Of a DNA stretch of 64,000 nt, positions 16,393 through 25,187 are shown piece after piece. The notes under the pieces were generated by a model. The model searched no databases and was not told the DNA's origin. It saw nothing but the letters and a program-made list of their open reading frames with translations. Numbering within the stretch: position 1 is the first letter of the stretch; each line of letters opens with the position of its first letter. The translations under genes were made by a program, and so were the position numbers. The stretch comes from Stappia sp. BW2 (GTDB lineage Bacteria > Pseudomonadota > Alphaproteobacteria > Rhizobiales > Stappiaceae): contig NZ_VIRG01000060.1 in NCBI RefSeq assembly GCF_008107695.1, positions 248,001 to 312,000 on the forward strand, given 5' to 3'.

Positions 16393-16824
16393 TCAGTCCA
16401 GATGAACCACAGCCTCAACCTCGAAAAGCATGGGGTCGATGGCAAGCTTTGGTACCGGTACCAGTGTTTGTGCTGGAAGTCCGGCACCAAACATCCGGGT
16501 CACATTCTCCGTCAACACGCCCAGTTTGGACATATCGTGGTCGACCACGAATACGGTCAGTTTCACGACTTGATCCGGATGGGCACCGAGTGCCTCGATT
16601 ACAGCGGCAAGGTTTGCATAGGCTTGTTTTACCTGCTCACCGAAGTCCGGCGAAAGTGTGCCGGTCTGGTCCTGTCCACCTTGACCGGAGATGAAGGCGA
16701 GCCGACCGGACGCAGGGGTGATGAGGGCCGTGCTGTAGCCATTTGGCGTTGGGTCGTTAAGGTGGGAAGGATTGACGATGACCGGTTTCGAAGAGATGGC
16801 TCGGGCTTGGTCCTGGGATGTCAT
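16393..16824 (-). CDS. RidA-family protein lacking the catalytic arginine
   Basis: A 143-residue protein of the YjgF/YER057c/UK114 family, with family landmarks LAFISGQGG near residue 43, VVKLTVFVVD near 87 and FEVEAVVHLD at the end. In archetypal RidA an arginine in the PARSTV-like segment holds the imine substrate; here that position reads PAQTLVPV, with Gln119. It is therefore probably not a standard enamine/imine deaminase but a member of another Rid subgroup. I chose ATG 16824 because AGGAG lies 7 bases before it; GTG 16830 is too close. It is divergent from a WYL regulator, which may control it. Confidence 0.85.
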   Translation of the reverse strand: MTSQDQARAISSKPVIVNPSHLNDPTPNGYSTALITPASGRLAFISGQGGQDQTGTLSPDFGEQVKQAYANLAAVIEALGAHPDQVVKLTVFVVDHDMSKLGVLTENVTRMFGAGLPAQTLVPVPKLAIDPMLFEVEAVVHLD

Positions 16825-16866
16825 GTTCACTCTCCTTGTTGAGTTGACACGACCCGCTTAAGGTAA

Positions 16867-16891
16867 TTCGGTGCCAAATTTTGTCACCGAA
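16867..16891. promoter_or_regulatory. inverted repeat between ridA-like gene and WYL regulator
   Basis: TTCGGTG and CACCGAA arms (7 bases, perfect) with an 11-base AT-rich spacer, 18 bases before the WYL regulator start and 43 bases before the RidA-like start. A likely operator for the regulator on both genes. Confidence 0.45.
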
Positions 16892-16908
16892 AGCGATACC
16901 TTGGGCAA

Positions 16909-17628
16909 ATGAACATCCGTCTCAGACACGACGCCATTGTCCGCATCCTGCGGCGCAACGGAACCTCAACAGTCGATAGTCTTGCGCAGGAAATCGGGGC
17001 GTCCCGGCGAACGGTGCTGCGCGATATCGGTGCGCTGCGCGACCAGGGCTTCGTCATTCATTCGGAGTCCGGTCGGGGTGGCGGGCTGCAACTTGATCCG
17101 GCATCGATGCAGACCACAGCGCGTCTCTCGGTGGTTGAAGTATTTGCGCTGATTATCAGCGTGGCGTCGATGCGAGCGGCCCGATCTCTTCCCTTTTCCG
17201 ATCTTGCCGATTCAGGCCTCGCCAAGATCGAAAAGGCGCTTGCCGGCGACAAGGTGCGTGATCTGCGTCGGCTTCTGGACTGCCTGTATGTGGGGCAACT
17301 GTCACCCCGGCAGGATATTTCAAATCTGGGTTCAATTGATTCCGAGTTGCTGCCTGCGTTCGAGGCGGCATTTCTGCAACGGCAGCATCTGAGGTTCTGT
17401 TACCGTGATGCCAAGGGAGTTGAAACCGTCAGAGAGGTCGAACCTCAGGCCATGCTCATCCTGCCGCCGCTTTGGTATCTGGTGGCCTGGGATTTCAACC
17501 GTACGGATTTTCGTCACTTCCGAATGGACAGGATCGCCAAGCCGGAGATCGTGAACGGTACGCTGTTTCGGCGACGGCATGTGCCCTTCGAAGACGATGT
17601 ATGCCCATTCGGCGACATGCGGCGCTGA
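16909..17628 (+). CDS. HTH/WYL-domain transcriptional regulator (YafY-like)
   Basis: A 239-residue regulator. The N-terminal DeoR-like helix-turn-helix covers about residues 5-55 (TVDSLAQEIGASRRTVLRDI), followed by a GRGGGLQL wing. A WYL domain lies at about 140-205 and contains the PLWYLVAWDF signature and the RHFRMDRI segment, which usually sense a ligand or nucleic acid. It stands divergent from the RidA-like gene across an 84-base gap holding an inverted repeat. Regulation of that gene is the simple expectation. Confidence 0.88.
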   Translation: MNIRLRHDAIVRILRRNGTSTVDSLAQEIGASRRTVLRDIGALRDQGFVIHSESGRGGGLQLDPASMQTTARLSVVEVFALIISVASMRAARSLPFSDLADSGLAKIEKALAGDKVRDLRRLLDCLYVGQLSPRQDISNLGSIDSELLPAFEAAFLQRQHLRFCYRDAKGVETVREVEPQAMLILPPLWYLVAWDFNRTDFRHFRMDRIAKPEIVNGTLFRRRHVPFEDDVCPFGDMRR

Positions 17629-17715
17629 GCGCTCTGGCCGAACGATGTGACGTTCGTTGCTCTTGCTCCATCCTCTTGGTGAGAACGCGGGACGTGGACA
17701 AGGCAGCGTTATATG

Positions 17716-18120
17716 TCAGCCTGTTGCAGACACGGCGCGCTCCGACAGCAGTTTCCCCGCGATCTCCAAGCCTTCCTCGCGGGACGAGGCGAGTTTCATT
17801 GGATAGCCCCAGAATTTGGCAAAGGCCACGCCGAAGGGCTTGAATGCCATACGCTTGGCGAGGTTCGGCTCAATCACGATCATCGCCAGAACGAGCGACC
17901 GCAGTTCGGCTTTGTGTTTCTTCATCCACAGCACGGTGCGCTTCTTTTCTTCCGGGCTGTGCTCGTGGTGTTCGGTCGGCGCGTTATCGGTCAAGATCAC
18001 GAAAGGTGTGCCGCGCCTAAAGCTCGCCTCCAGGGCCTCGAAGTCTTCGTCGTGGTCGTGATCGGGCTCTTCGTCATAGCTCATCCAGACGAGCGGGAAA
18101 TTCGTGTTGTCCAAAGGCAT
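17716..18120 (-). CDS. hypothetical protein (134 residues)
   Basis: I do not recognise the family. The protein begins MPLDNTNFPLVWMSYDEEPD and has an acidic DHDHDEDFE run near residue 22. A predicted strand FVILTDNAP, a helix-rich middle (EEKKRTVLWMKKHKAELRS), a hydrophobic strand LVLAMIVIEP and a closing SREEGLEIAGKLL helix follow. This alternation loosely recalls STAS/SpoIIAA-like folds, a guess only. The gene lies 29 bases after the small membrane protein gene on the same strand, so they may work together. The frame is open upstream, but those residues are shadow of the membrane protein. The ribosome site is weak. Confidence 0.6.
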   Translation of the reverse strand: MPLDNTNFPLVWMSYDEEPDHDHDEDFEALEASFRRGTPFVILTDNAPTEHHEHSPEEKKRTVLWMKKHKAELRSLVLAMIVIEPNLAKRMAFKPFGVAFAKFWGYPMKLASSREEGLEIAGKLLSERAVSATG

Positions 18121-18149
18121 GTGTCGTCTCGCTAAGGGGATGGATGGTT

Positions 18150-18548
18150 TCAATTCGAGCGGATGTGCCGCCACGACAAGATGAGTGCGACCATGCCCGG
18201 AAGCGTAACGGCCAACAGTTCCAGGCCAACAAGATGGCCGCCGTCGCGCAAGCCGTCCATGACGCCGGCGAGCGTGCTCATGATGAAAAGGAGACCGCCG
18301 AGGCCGAGCATGGCCCAATCGGTGGCACGCCTTCGGGCGAGCGCCAGCAACGGCGGGATAACCCAGGCACCGTAAAATATGGATACGCCCCACAGTGCGG
18401 CGGGGTCGAACGTTGTGGCCTGCATCGTTCCGCCGCTGCCGACGTAGCTGTTCAGATAAGAGAAGCACTGGATCGTAACGAAGATCGTGGCACCGACTGC
18501 TGGCACGAGCCATGCGAGTGCGAGCTGAACCGGGTTATTGTCGTGCAC
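18150..18548 (-). CDS. small four-helix membrane protein
   Basis: A 132-residue protein with four hydrophobic segments (LALAWLVPAVGATIFVTI; LWGVSIFYGAWVIPPLLAL; AMLGLGGLLFIMSTLAGV; LVGLELLAVTLPGMVALIL) and short polar loops. The GTG start at 18548 is preceded by AGGAG at 7 bases, which supports it as a real gene. I do not recognise the family. It heads a probable two-gene unit with the hypothetical gene below it, and is divergent from an AraC regulator gene across 174 bases, which may control it. Confidence 0.65.
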   Translation of the reverse strand: MHDNNPVQLALAWLVPAVGATIFVTIQCFSYLNSYVGSGGTMQATTFDPAALWGVSIFYGAWVIPPLLALARRRATDWAMLGLGGLLFIMSTLAGVMDGLRDGGHLVGLELLAVTLPGMVALILSWRHIRSN

Positions 18549-18722
18549 TTTAAAACTCCTATCCGTATGTGCTCGATAGGGCAGTTAAGTGCTGCCCCTT
18601 TTGAAGGGGAGGGCGATCATGATCGCCGCCATGTCCCGTCTTCCAGAAAGCACTACGCCAGTCGGCGAATGGCGTCATTGCGCAATCCTGCCATTATATG
18701 TTTTGATCCGGCCAAACAGAAC

Positions 18723-19559
18723 ATGACGAGGCCCTTGATGTATCTAGACGTCCGGAGCGATTGGCTTTCTTATGTCGATGAGGTTCCTCGCGCTCTCGTT
18801 GCGGCCAACGCTGTCGCCAATCTTGAGGCCCTGGAGCGATCGCCGCGGCACCACCATCAGAAAGCGCAACTGCTTTTCACGGTCCGTGGGGTCTTCAACT
18901 GCGAGGTTGAAGACGCTGTCTGGATCGTGCCGCCGCAGTGTGCCGTGTGGATTCCCGGCGGGCTGCCCCATACTGTTTTCGGCTCGGGGGAAGTGGAGTG
19001 GATCTCCCTGTTCATCGAACCGCCCGAGGCTTCGAACCTGCCGAGCGAGTGCTGCACGATCACCGTGTCGAGCTTTTTCCGTCACCTGCTGATGCGGGCC
19101 AACGAGCTACCAGAGCGCTATGATGTCGACGGTCCGGACGGCCGCATCGTGTCGGTCATTTTCGACGAGTTGGCTGTGGCGCCAGTCGAAGACCTCCGCC
19201 TCCCGATCCCCAGTGACCCGCGTCTGAAGAAGCTCACCGACCTGTTGATCGAAGCGCCTGCGGATCATGCCACCGTGGCGGAGTGGGCCTCGCGCATCGC
19301 GCTCAGCGAGCGCAGCCTGAGCCGTCTGCTGGCGGAACAGGTGGGCATGAGTTTCGGCCGCTGGCGCCGGCAGCTGCATGTTGTTCTCGCCTTGCGGCAT
19401 CTGAGTGCCGGCCAGACGGTTCAGGCCGTCGCGATGGACCTCGGCTATGAAAGCGCCAGCAGTTTCGTGACCATGTTTCGAAAGATGGTCGGCAAGCCGC
19501 CAAGCCGCTATCTGCTCGAGAGGCTCAGGCCTGCACCCCACGATCATGGCGAGCAATAG
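18723..19559 (+). CDS. AraC-family transcriptional regulator with cupin domain
   Basis: A 278-residue regulator. The N-terminal part is a cupin-like sensor (HHHQKAQLLFTVRG near residue 40, WIVPPQCAVWIPGG near 67). The C-terminal AraC double helix-turn-helix covers about residues 170-270 (WASRIALSERSLSRLLAEQ and AMDLGYESASSFVTMFRKM). This AraC_N-cupin arrangement is typical of one-component regulators of small efflux or detoxification operons. I chose ATG 18723 because the cupin begins just after it; the longer open frame is a shadow of the divergent genes, which it may regulate. Confidence 0.88.
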   Translation: MTRPLMYLDVRSDWLSYVDEVPRALVAANAVANLEALERSPRHHHQKAQLLFTVRGVFNCEVEDAVWIVPPQCAVWIPGGLPHTVFGSGEVEWISLFIEPPEASNLPSECCTITVSSFFRHLLMRANELPERYDVDGPDGRIVSVIFDELAVAPVEDLRLPIPSDPRLKKLTDLLIEAPADHATVAEWASRIALSERSLSRLLAEQVGMSFGRWRRQLHVVLALRHLSAGQTVQAVAMDLGYESASSFVTMFRKMVGKPPSRYLLERLRPAPHDHGEQ

Positions 19560-19709
19560 CAACTGCCGGGTTTCATCCACGGTGATCGCATAGCGAACGC
19601 CCTTCCAGCGGGGCTGCCTGGGCACCTTGCTTGTTCAGAAACAAAAAGCTCTCGCTGATCCCGAGACCGATGCCATCGCAAACTGATTTTTCGTCCGCGC
19701 AAACCTGTG

Positions 19710-20084
19710 TCAGTGGCTGATCATCCAGGGACGCTTGCTGGGAAAGGTCTTGCTGCCATCGGCCTTGTAGACTGCGCTTGAGCGAAAATTTCCCTTCGTC
19801 CCCGAACAGCAGGAGCAGCCCGAAGGATGGCGCTTCCGGTTCTCCCGGCTCCTGTCCTCGCGATCCGACTTGGTGGAGAAGGCGGGATTGTGCCGGGACG
19901 TCTCGTTGCGCAGATGGGCCGCCCGGTCGCTGGGGGACAGGCCGGACATGTTCGGGGCCTGCAGGATTGCACGCGGGGCTTCCGCCTTGCAGATCGGGCA
20001 TTCGATCGGATCCGCATGAGCGGACATCGGGCGGTTGGCGGAAAGCGGGCCGCAGGAAGCGCACAGATAATCGTATGTCGGCAT
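19710..20084 (-). CDS. fmdB: FmdB-family zinc-ribbon protein
   Basis: A 124-residue protein beginning MPTYDYLCASCG, the FmdB/CxxC_CxxC_SSSS hallmark, with Cys8/Cys11 and Cys29/Cys32 (ECPIC) forming a likely zinc ribbon. The rest is polar and probably disordered, with a short GCSCCSG cysteine cluster. In Methylophilus methylotrophus fmdB lies beside the formamidase gene and was proposed as a regulator of the amide operon. Here it follows formamidase at 83 bases on the same strand, supporting the same assignment. Molecular function unproven. Confidence 0.82.
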   Translation of the reverse strand: MPTYDYLCASCGPLSANRPMSAHADPIECPICKAEAPRAILQAPNMSGLSPSDRAAHLRNETSRHNPAFSTKSDREDRSRENRKRHPSGCSCCSGTKGNFRSSAVYKADGSKTFPSKRPWMISH

Positions 20085-20167
20085 GATTGATCCTGAAACA
20101 CAGAGAGCCGGATTGCCGGCGGAAGGGGTTCGAGACGGGCAGGGCCCGTCTCGTCGTCTCAGCCGGA

Positions 20168-21397
20168 TCAGAGATCCGGGGCAAGTGGAACGTCGACGGA
20201 ACCGTCGATGAAGGTTTTCGGGCCTTCCGCACCTGGCATCATGTCAAAGTCAAAGATGTCGGTCGGCAACCACAAGGTGGCACACGCATTCGGAATATCG
20301 ACCACGCCCGAAATGTGTCCCTGCACAGGCGCCGTGCCCAGGATGGCGTAGGCCTGCGCGCCGGAGTATCCGAACTTCTTCATGTACTCGATGGCGTTGA
20401 GGCAGGCCATGCGATAGGCGATGTGCACGTCGAGGTAATGCTGGGTGCCGGCCTCATCAACCGAAATGCCCTCGAAGATCAGGTAGTCGTCATACTTCGG
20501 CGTGATCGGCGAGGGTTTGAAGATCGGGTTCTTGATGCCGTATTTCGCAACACCACCCTTGATCAGATTGACCCGAATGTGCAGCCAACCGGCCATTTCA
20601 ATCGCGCCGCAGAAGGTGATTTCACCATCGCCCTGGCTGAAATGCAGGTCGCCCATGGAGAGACCGGCACCGTCCACATAGACCGGGAAATAGATCTTCG
20701 ACCCGCGCGACAGATCCTTGATATCGCAGTTGCCGCCATGTTCGCGCGGGGGAACGGTCCGTGCGCCTTCGGCTGCTGCCTGGTCCTTTGCTTCACCTTT
20801 CAGTTGCCCCATATGCGCCGACTGGGTGTTCGGCAGGGCAGCAAGTGCCGGAACGCGGTCGGGATCGGTGTCGAACAGTTCTTTTTCGCGGCTGTTCCAC
20901 GTGTCCAGCATCTTGCGGTCCGGCAGGCAGCCGATCAGGCCCGGGTGGATCAGGCCGGCATAGCTGACGCCTGGCACGTGGCGGGACCGGGTGAACATGC
21001 CTTCGATGTCCCAGATGGATTTCTGGGCCTCCGGGAAATGCTCTGTCAGGAACCCGCCGCCGTTCTGCTTGGAGAAGAAGCCGTTGAAGCCCCAGAGCAT
21101 TTCTTCCTTGGCGCCGATGTCGAGAATATCGACGACCAGAAGATCGCCCGGCTCGGCCCCTTTGACGCCAATCGGTCCGGAGAGGTAGTGAACCTGTTCC
21201 AGTTCGACATCGCGCACATCCGCCGCATCGTCATCATTCTTGATCTGACCGCCGGTCCAGTCATAGGTCTCGATCTTGAAGTCGTCACCCGGCTCCACCC
21301 AGACCGCCATCGGAATATCCGGATGCCAGCGGTTGTGGACCTTTTCGTTGGTATGCGGCGACTCGCTCAAATCTACCGAAATAAGAGTATCTGCCAT
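20168..21397 (-). CDS. fmdA: formamidase
   Basis: A 409-residue amidohydrolase of the FmdA/AmdA family, matching the usual length of about 405-410. It should hydrolyse formamide (and perhaps other short-chain amides) to formate and ammonia. Family landmarks include HNRWHPDIPM near residue 21, GDLLVVDIL near 84, REHGGNCDIKDL near 220 and SMGDLHFSQGDGEI near 250. ATG 21397 is preceded by AGGAG; the extra upstream residues in frame overlap urtE and were discarded. It follows the amide/urea transporter genes with a 58-base gap and precedes fmdB, so uptake and hydrolysis are linked. Confidence 0.93.
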   Translation of the reverse strand: MADTLISVDLSESPHTNEKVHNRWHPDIPMAVWVEPGDDFKIETYDWTGGQIKNDDDAADVRDVELEQVHYLSGPIGVKGAEPGDLLVVDILDIGAKEEMLWGFNGFFSKQNGGGFLTEHFPEAQKSIWDIEGMFTRSRHVPGVSYAGLIHPGLIGCLPDRKMLDTWNSREKELFDTDPDRVPALAALPNTQSAHMGQLKGEAKDQAAAEGARTVPPREHGGNCDIKDLSRGSKIYFPVYVDGAGLSMGDLHFSQGDGEITFCGAIEMAGWLHIRVNLIKGGVAKYGIKNPIFKPSPITPKYDDYLIFEGISVDEAGTQHYLDVHIAYRMACLNAIEYMKKFGYSGAQAYAILGTAPVQGHISGVVDIPNACATLWLPTDIFDFDMMPGAEGPKTFIDGSVDVPLAPDL

Positions 21398-21455
21398 GGG
21401 GTTCTCCTCTGGATATGCACCTGAAAAGTGCGCGCTGTTGAACGGGATGGGCGGA

Positions 21456-22145
21456 TTAGACGGACAGAAACGCGGAAACTTTCTCCTCGTCGACGCTGGC
21501 CCGGGGTTCGTCATGGACAAGGCGTCCGTTTTCCAGGACGAGCACCCGGTCAGCGACGTCGAGGGCGAAGGACAGAACCTGTTCGGACACCACAATGGAA
21601 AGCCCGCGCTCGTCGCGAATACGTTTCAGGACACGGCCCATCTCGCGAATGATCGACGGCTGAATGCCTTCGGTCGGTTCGTCCAGCAGAAGGACCTTCG
21701 GATTGGTCGCCAATGCCCGGGCAATCGCCAGCTGCTGTTGCTGACCGCCCGAAAGATTGCCGCCGCGGCGACCCTTCATGTCGAGCAGGACAGGAAACAG
21801 ATCGTAGATGTCGCCGGGAACCTTGCTTCGGCCGCTGATCGTCAGTCCGGTCTCGATGTTTTCCTGCACCGTCATGGTCGGAAAGATCATCCGCCCCTGA
21901 GGGACATAGGCGATGCCCTTGGAGACGCGCTCGTAGCTCTTCATGGTGGTGATATCGACGCCGTCGACAGCGGCAGCGCCGTTGCTGGTGGGCACGATCC
22001 CCATCAGGGATTTCATCAGCGTGGTCTTGCCCATGCCATTGCGACCCATGATGGCGATGATCTCTCCCGGCGCGACCGTGAAGTCCAGGCCGTGCAGGAC
22101 TTCGCTCTGGCCGTAGGCGACGTGATATTGTGCAACATTGAGCAT
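21456..22145 (-). CDS. urtE: urea/short-chain amide ABC transporter ATPase UrtE
   Basis: A 229-residue LivF-type ATPase. Walker A is GRNGMGKT near residue 35, the signature is LSGGQQQQLAIARAL, Walker B is VLLLDEPTEGI, and the switch region is VSEQ. It pairs with UrtD to power the membrane channel UrtBC. The gene begins 9 bases after urtD, in an evenly spaced run urtA-B-C-D-E. With formamidase next door, the Methylophilus-style name FmdF/amide transporter ATPase is equally apt. Confidence 0.92.
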   Translation of the reverse strand: MLNVAQYHVAYGQSEVLHGLDFTVAPGEIIAIMGRNGMGKTTLMKSLMGIVPTSNGAAAVDGVDITTMKSYERVSKGIAYVPQGRMIFPTMTVQENIETGLTISGRSKVPGDIYDLFPVLLDMKGRRGGNLSGGQQQQLAIARALATNPKVLLLDEPTEGIQPSIIREMGRVLKRIRDERGLSIVVSEQVLSFALDVADRVLVLENGRLVHDEPRASVDEEKVSAFLSV

Positions 22146-22154
22146 GGTCGCCTC

Positions 22155-22910
22155 CTAGTGGCCGAGATAGACGTCGATGACCTTGGGGTCGGCCTGCACC
22201 TTGGCCATGGACCCTTCCGAGAGGATCTTGCCCTGGTGCAGGACGGTGACGCGGTGGGCGATGTCCTCGACGAATTTCATGTCGTGTTCGACCACCATCA
22301 CCGACCGTCCCTTGGTGATTTCGTTGAGAAGCTTCGCGGTCTGCTTGCGCTCCGAGACGCTCATGCCGGCGACAGGTTCGTCGAGCATCAGAAGCTCCGG
22401 GTCCTGGATCAGCAGCATGCCGATCTCCAGCCACTGCTTCTGGCCGTGGCTGAGAAGGGCCGCCTGCATGTTCAGGAGCGCGTCGAGGAACACCATTTCG
22501 GCAATCTCGCGCACGCGTGTCGTCACCTCCGCATCGCGCTTGAAGGTGAGGGCACCGAAGACGCTCCGGCCGCGGGGAAAGGAAAGCTCCAGGTTCTCGA
22601 AGACCGTCAAATCTTCATAGATGGACGGGTTCTGGAACTTGCGGCCGACCCCCTCGCGCACGATCTCGTGCTCGCGCAACTGGGTCAGTTCTTTTTTGCG
22701 GAACTTGATTGAGCCTGCAGTCGCCTTGGTGCGGCCGCAGATCAGATCGAGAACCGTTGTCTTGCCCGCGCCATTCGGCCCGATGATGACGTGGATCTCA
22801 TTCTCGTCGACGTAAAGGTTCAGGTCGTTCACTGCCTTGAAGCCGTCAAAGGAAACAGACAGGCTTTCGATGGACAGCAGGAAGTCGGTGTTGTTGCTGA
22901 TGGTGTTCAT
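22155..22910 (-). CDS. urtD: urea/short-chain amide ABC transporter ATPase UrtD
   Basis: A 251-residue LivG-type ATPase. Walker A is GPNGAGKT near residue 45, Walker B is LLMLDEPVAGM, and the H-loop is VVEHDMKF. The signature is the UrtD-specific variant LSHGQKQWLEIG rather than LSGGQ. It energises uptake with UrtE at the inner membrane. The preceding urtC gene ends 9 bases away and urtE starts 9 bases later, so one transcript is expected. Confidence 0.92.
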   Translation of the reverse strand: MNTISNNTDFLLSIESLSVSFDGFKAVNDLNLYVDENEIHVIIGPNGAGKTTVLDLICGRTKATAGSIKFRKKELTQLREHEIVREGVGRKFQNPSIYEDLTVFENLELSFPRGRSVFGALTFKRDAEVTTRVREIAEMVFLDALLNMQAALLSHGQKQWLEIGMLLIQDPELLMLDEPVAGMSVSERKQTAKLLNEITKGRSVMVVEHDMKFVEDIAHRVTVLHQGKILSEGSMAKVQADPKVIDVYLGH

Positions 22911-22919
22911 GTGGGTCTC

Positions 22920-24083
22920 CTACTCGGCTGGCTTTGCGTTGGCTTCGCCGTCAAGATCAGGCGGAGGGCTGGCGGGTTCCGGCGGGTAGGAGCTCCCGCC
23001 CCGTGAAATCAGCCGGTCGACAAGCGGTGCCAGGTAGCTGCGATAGAGGCCGGACAAACCGTTCGGGAACACCAGGACCACGGCGATGAAGAGACCGCCC
23101 AGGCCGAAGAGCCACAATTCGGGGAAGATTTCGGAAAAGGTGGTCTTCGCCCAGTTCACCAGCAGTGTTCCGTAAACCGCGCCGAAGATGGAAAGCCTGC
23201 CGCCGACCGCACAGAAGATGACCATCTCGATGGACGGAACGATGCCCACGAAGGACGGAGACATGAACCCGACTTGCAGGGTAAACATGGCGCCGCCTAT
23301 GGCAGACAGGACAGCCGCGAAACAGAAGACGAAGATCTTGATGTTGGAGACGTCGTAACCGGAAAACCGGACCCGGTCCTCCTTGTCCCTGACGGCCACC
23401 AGCAGACGGCCGAGCTTGCTCTTGAGAACGAACTGGCTCAGCAGCAGGACAGCGATCAGAAGACCTCCGTTGACATAGTAGAGAACGTATTTGGCCTCGT
23501 CGGTGCGGATGTCCCATCCCTTGAGGGTTCTGAGATCCGTGATGCCGTTGACGCCGCCGGTATAACCCTGCTGGCCGATGATCAGGATCGTCAGGATGGC
23601 CGCAATAGCCTGGGTGATGATGGCGAAATAGACCCCGCCGACCCGGCGCTTGAACATCGCCGCACCGATAACGAAGGCGAAGAGCGTGGGAATGACGAGG
23701 ATGGCCAGCAGCGTGAATGTCAGGCTGTTGAAGGGCTCCCAGAACCAGGGCAGGCTCGTGATCTGGTTCCAGTCCATGAAGTCGGGAATGCCCGGGGTGG
23801 ACTGGATCGCGGTCGCTTCCGGTGTGGAGGCCTCCAGCTTCAGGTACATGGCCATGCAATAGCCGCCCAGGCCGAAGAAAACGCCTTGCCCGAGGCTCAG
23901 GATGCCGCCCTTGCCCCAACACAGCACCAGCCCGATGGCGACGAAGGCATAGGTCAGATATTTGCCGAACAGGTTGAGGCGGAAGATGTCCATCGACAGA
24001 GGCATCACAACGAAGATCAGCGCGGCGACGACCAGCAGTCCGATCAGTTCCTGTCGAGACAGCAGGGATTTCACATGTGTCAT
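22920..24083 (-). CDS. urtC: urea/short-chain amide ABC transporter permease UrtC
   Basis: A 387-residue LivM-type inner-membrane permease with about ten helices. The family landmark GKGGILSLGQGVFFGLGGY lies near residue 57, and a VGGRLSIFGAVYGTLL motif near residue 290 contacts the ATPase. The C-terminus carries a proline-rich cytoplasmic tail. It forms the channel together with UrtB. It lies in the middle of the urtABCDE run, 9 bases from both neighbours. Confidence 0.92.
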   Translation of the reverse strand: MTHVKSLLSRQELIGLLVVAALIFVVMPLSMDIFRLNLFGKYLTYAFVAIGLVLCWGKGGILSLGQGVFFGLGGYCMAMYLKLEASTPEATAIQSTPGIPDFMDWNQITSLPWFWEPFNSLTFTLLAILVIPTLFAFVIGAAMFKRRVGGVYFAIITQAIAAILTILIIGQQGYTGGVNGITDLRTLKGWDIRTDEAKYVLYYVNGGLLIAVLLLSQFVLKSKLGRLLVAVRDKEDRVRFSGYDVSNIKIFVFCFAAVLSAIGGAMFTLQVGFMSPSFVGIVPSIEMVIFCAVGGRLSIFGAVYGTLLVNWAKTTFSEIFPELWLFGLGGLFIAVVLVFPNGLSGLYRSYLAPLVDRLISRGGSSYPPEPASPPPDLDGEANAKPAE

Positions 24084-24092
24084 CGGAACACC

Positions 24093-25019
24093 TCAGCGAC
24101 GGATTTTCAGGGAGAAGAGACCTTCGGGACGCAGCATCAGGATCCCGACGACGGTCAGTAGGGTGAGGACCTTTGCCATGGAACCTGAAAGGAAGAACTC
24201 CATGGTCGACTGGGCCTGGCTGATGGCGAAGGAAGACGCGATCGTTCCGAGCAGGCTTGCAGCGCCACCGAAAACGACGATCAGGAAGGTGTCGACGATA
24301 TAAAGCTGTCCGGCGGTGGGGCCGGTTGAGCCGATCATGGTGAAGGCGCTGCCCGCAATGCCGGCAATGCCGCAGCCAAGGGCGAAAGTGTGCCGGTCGA
24401 CCTTTTCGGTGTTGATGCCGACAGCGCCGGCCATGACGCGGTTCTGGACCACCGCGCGGGTCTGCATGCCCATTCGCGAGCGGAACAGGATGAAATAGAC
24501 GCCGATGGCAATGACCAGCGTCAGCACCATGACGAAGATGCCGTTGATCGGAATTTCGATGATGTCCGTCAGCGGCACGGAACCGAGCAGCCAGTTCGGC
24601 AGGCTGACGCCGACCTCACGTGCTCCGAAGATCGACCGGTAGGCCTGCTGAAGGATGAGGCTCAGACCCCAGGTGGCCAGCAGGGTATCGAGCGGACGCT
24701 TGTACAGGTGCCTTATGAGAGACCATTCGACGAGAGCTCCGAGCGCGCCTGCTGCGACAAAGGCCAGCGCCATGGCGAAGAAGAAGTAGATGCCGAATAG
24801 GGACGGAATATAGGTCTCGACGATATTGGAGCAGAGATAGGTGACATAGGCGCCGAGGATCATGAACTCGCCGTGAGCCATGTTGATGACGCCCATCTGG
24901 CCGAAAATAATTGCAAGACCCAGGGCCATCAGGACGAAAACGGAAAACAGGATCAGTCCGGCGAAACCCTGCATGGCGAATATGGACCCGAGTTCCGTCC
25001 ATGAATAATCGGCGAACAT
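24093..25019 (-). CDS. urtB: urea/short-chain amide ABC transporter permease UrtB
   Basis: A 308-residue LivH-type inner-membrane permease. Landmarks are MGVINMAHGEFMILGAY near residue 50 and the FGGAASLLGTI ATPase-contact loop near residue 250. I chose ATG 25019, which has GGAG at 9 bases; ATG 25034 and the longer frame to 25118 are possible but run into the intercistronic hairpin. It forms the channel with UrtC. Confidence 0.9.
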   Translation of the reverse strand: MFADYSWTELGSIFAMQGFAGLILFSVFVLMALGLAIIFGQMGVINMAHGEFMILGAYVTYLCSNIVETYIPSLFGIYFFFAMALAFVAAGALGALVEWSLIRHLYKRPLDTLLATWGLSLILQQAYRSIFGAREVGVSLPNWLLGSVPLTDIIEIPINGIFVMVLTLVIAIGVYFILFRSRMGMQTRAVVQNRVMAGAVGINTEKVDRHTFALGCGIAGIAGSAFTMIGSTGPTAGQLYIVDTFLIVVFGGAASLLGTIASSFAISQAQSTMEFFLSGSMAKVLTLLTVVGILMLRPEGLFSLKIRR

Positions 25020-25098
25020 TGCGCGCGTCTCCATGCTACGGGGCGAAGGCGCTGTGCCACTGCCCCTGCTGTGAATGAGGGTTTGAAACGAAGGGGAC

Positions 25099-25131
25099 GG
25101 GCGCTGCGCAGGCTGCATCCACGCAGCGCCC
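25099..25131 (-). other. intercistronic hairpin between urtA and urtB
   Basis: Perfect 10-base arms (GGGCGCTGCG / CGCAGCGCCC) with a 13-base loop, 57 bases after the urtA stop. No T-run follows, so it is probably a partial terminator or a 3'-end protector giving more binding protein than transporter. Confidence 0.6.
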
Positions 25132-25187
25132 CTTGTGTGCCCGTTTTCTGAAAGGGCGTTTCCATCCCTGGGGGAATTAACGGAGGC

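Noticed and set aside
19573..20232. 219-codon minus-strand frame across fmdB
   Set aside because: The overlapping frame at 19710-20084 begins with the FmdB zinc-ribbon hallmark; this one is its shadow.
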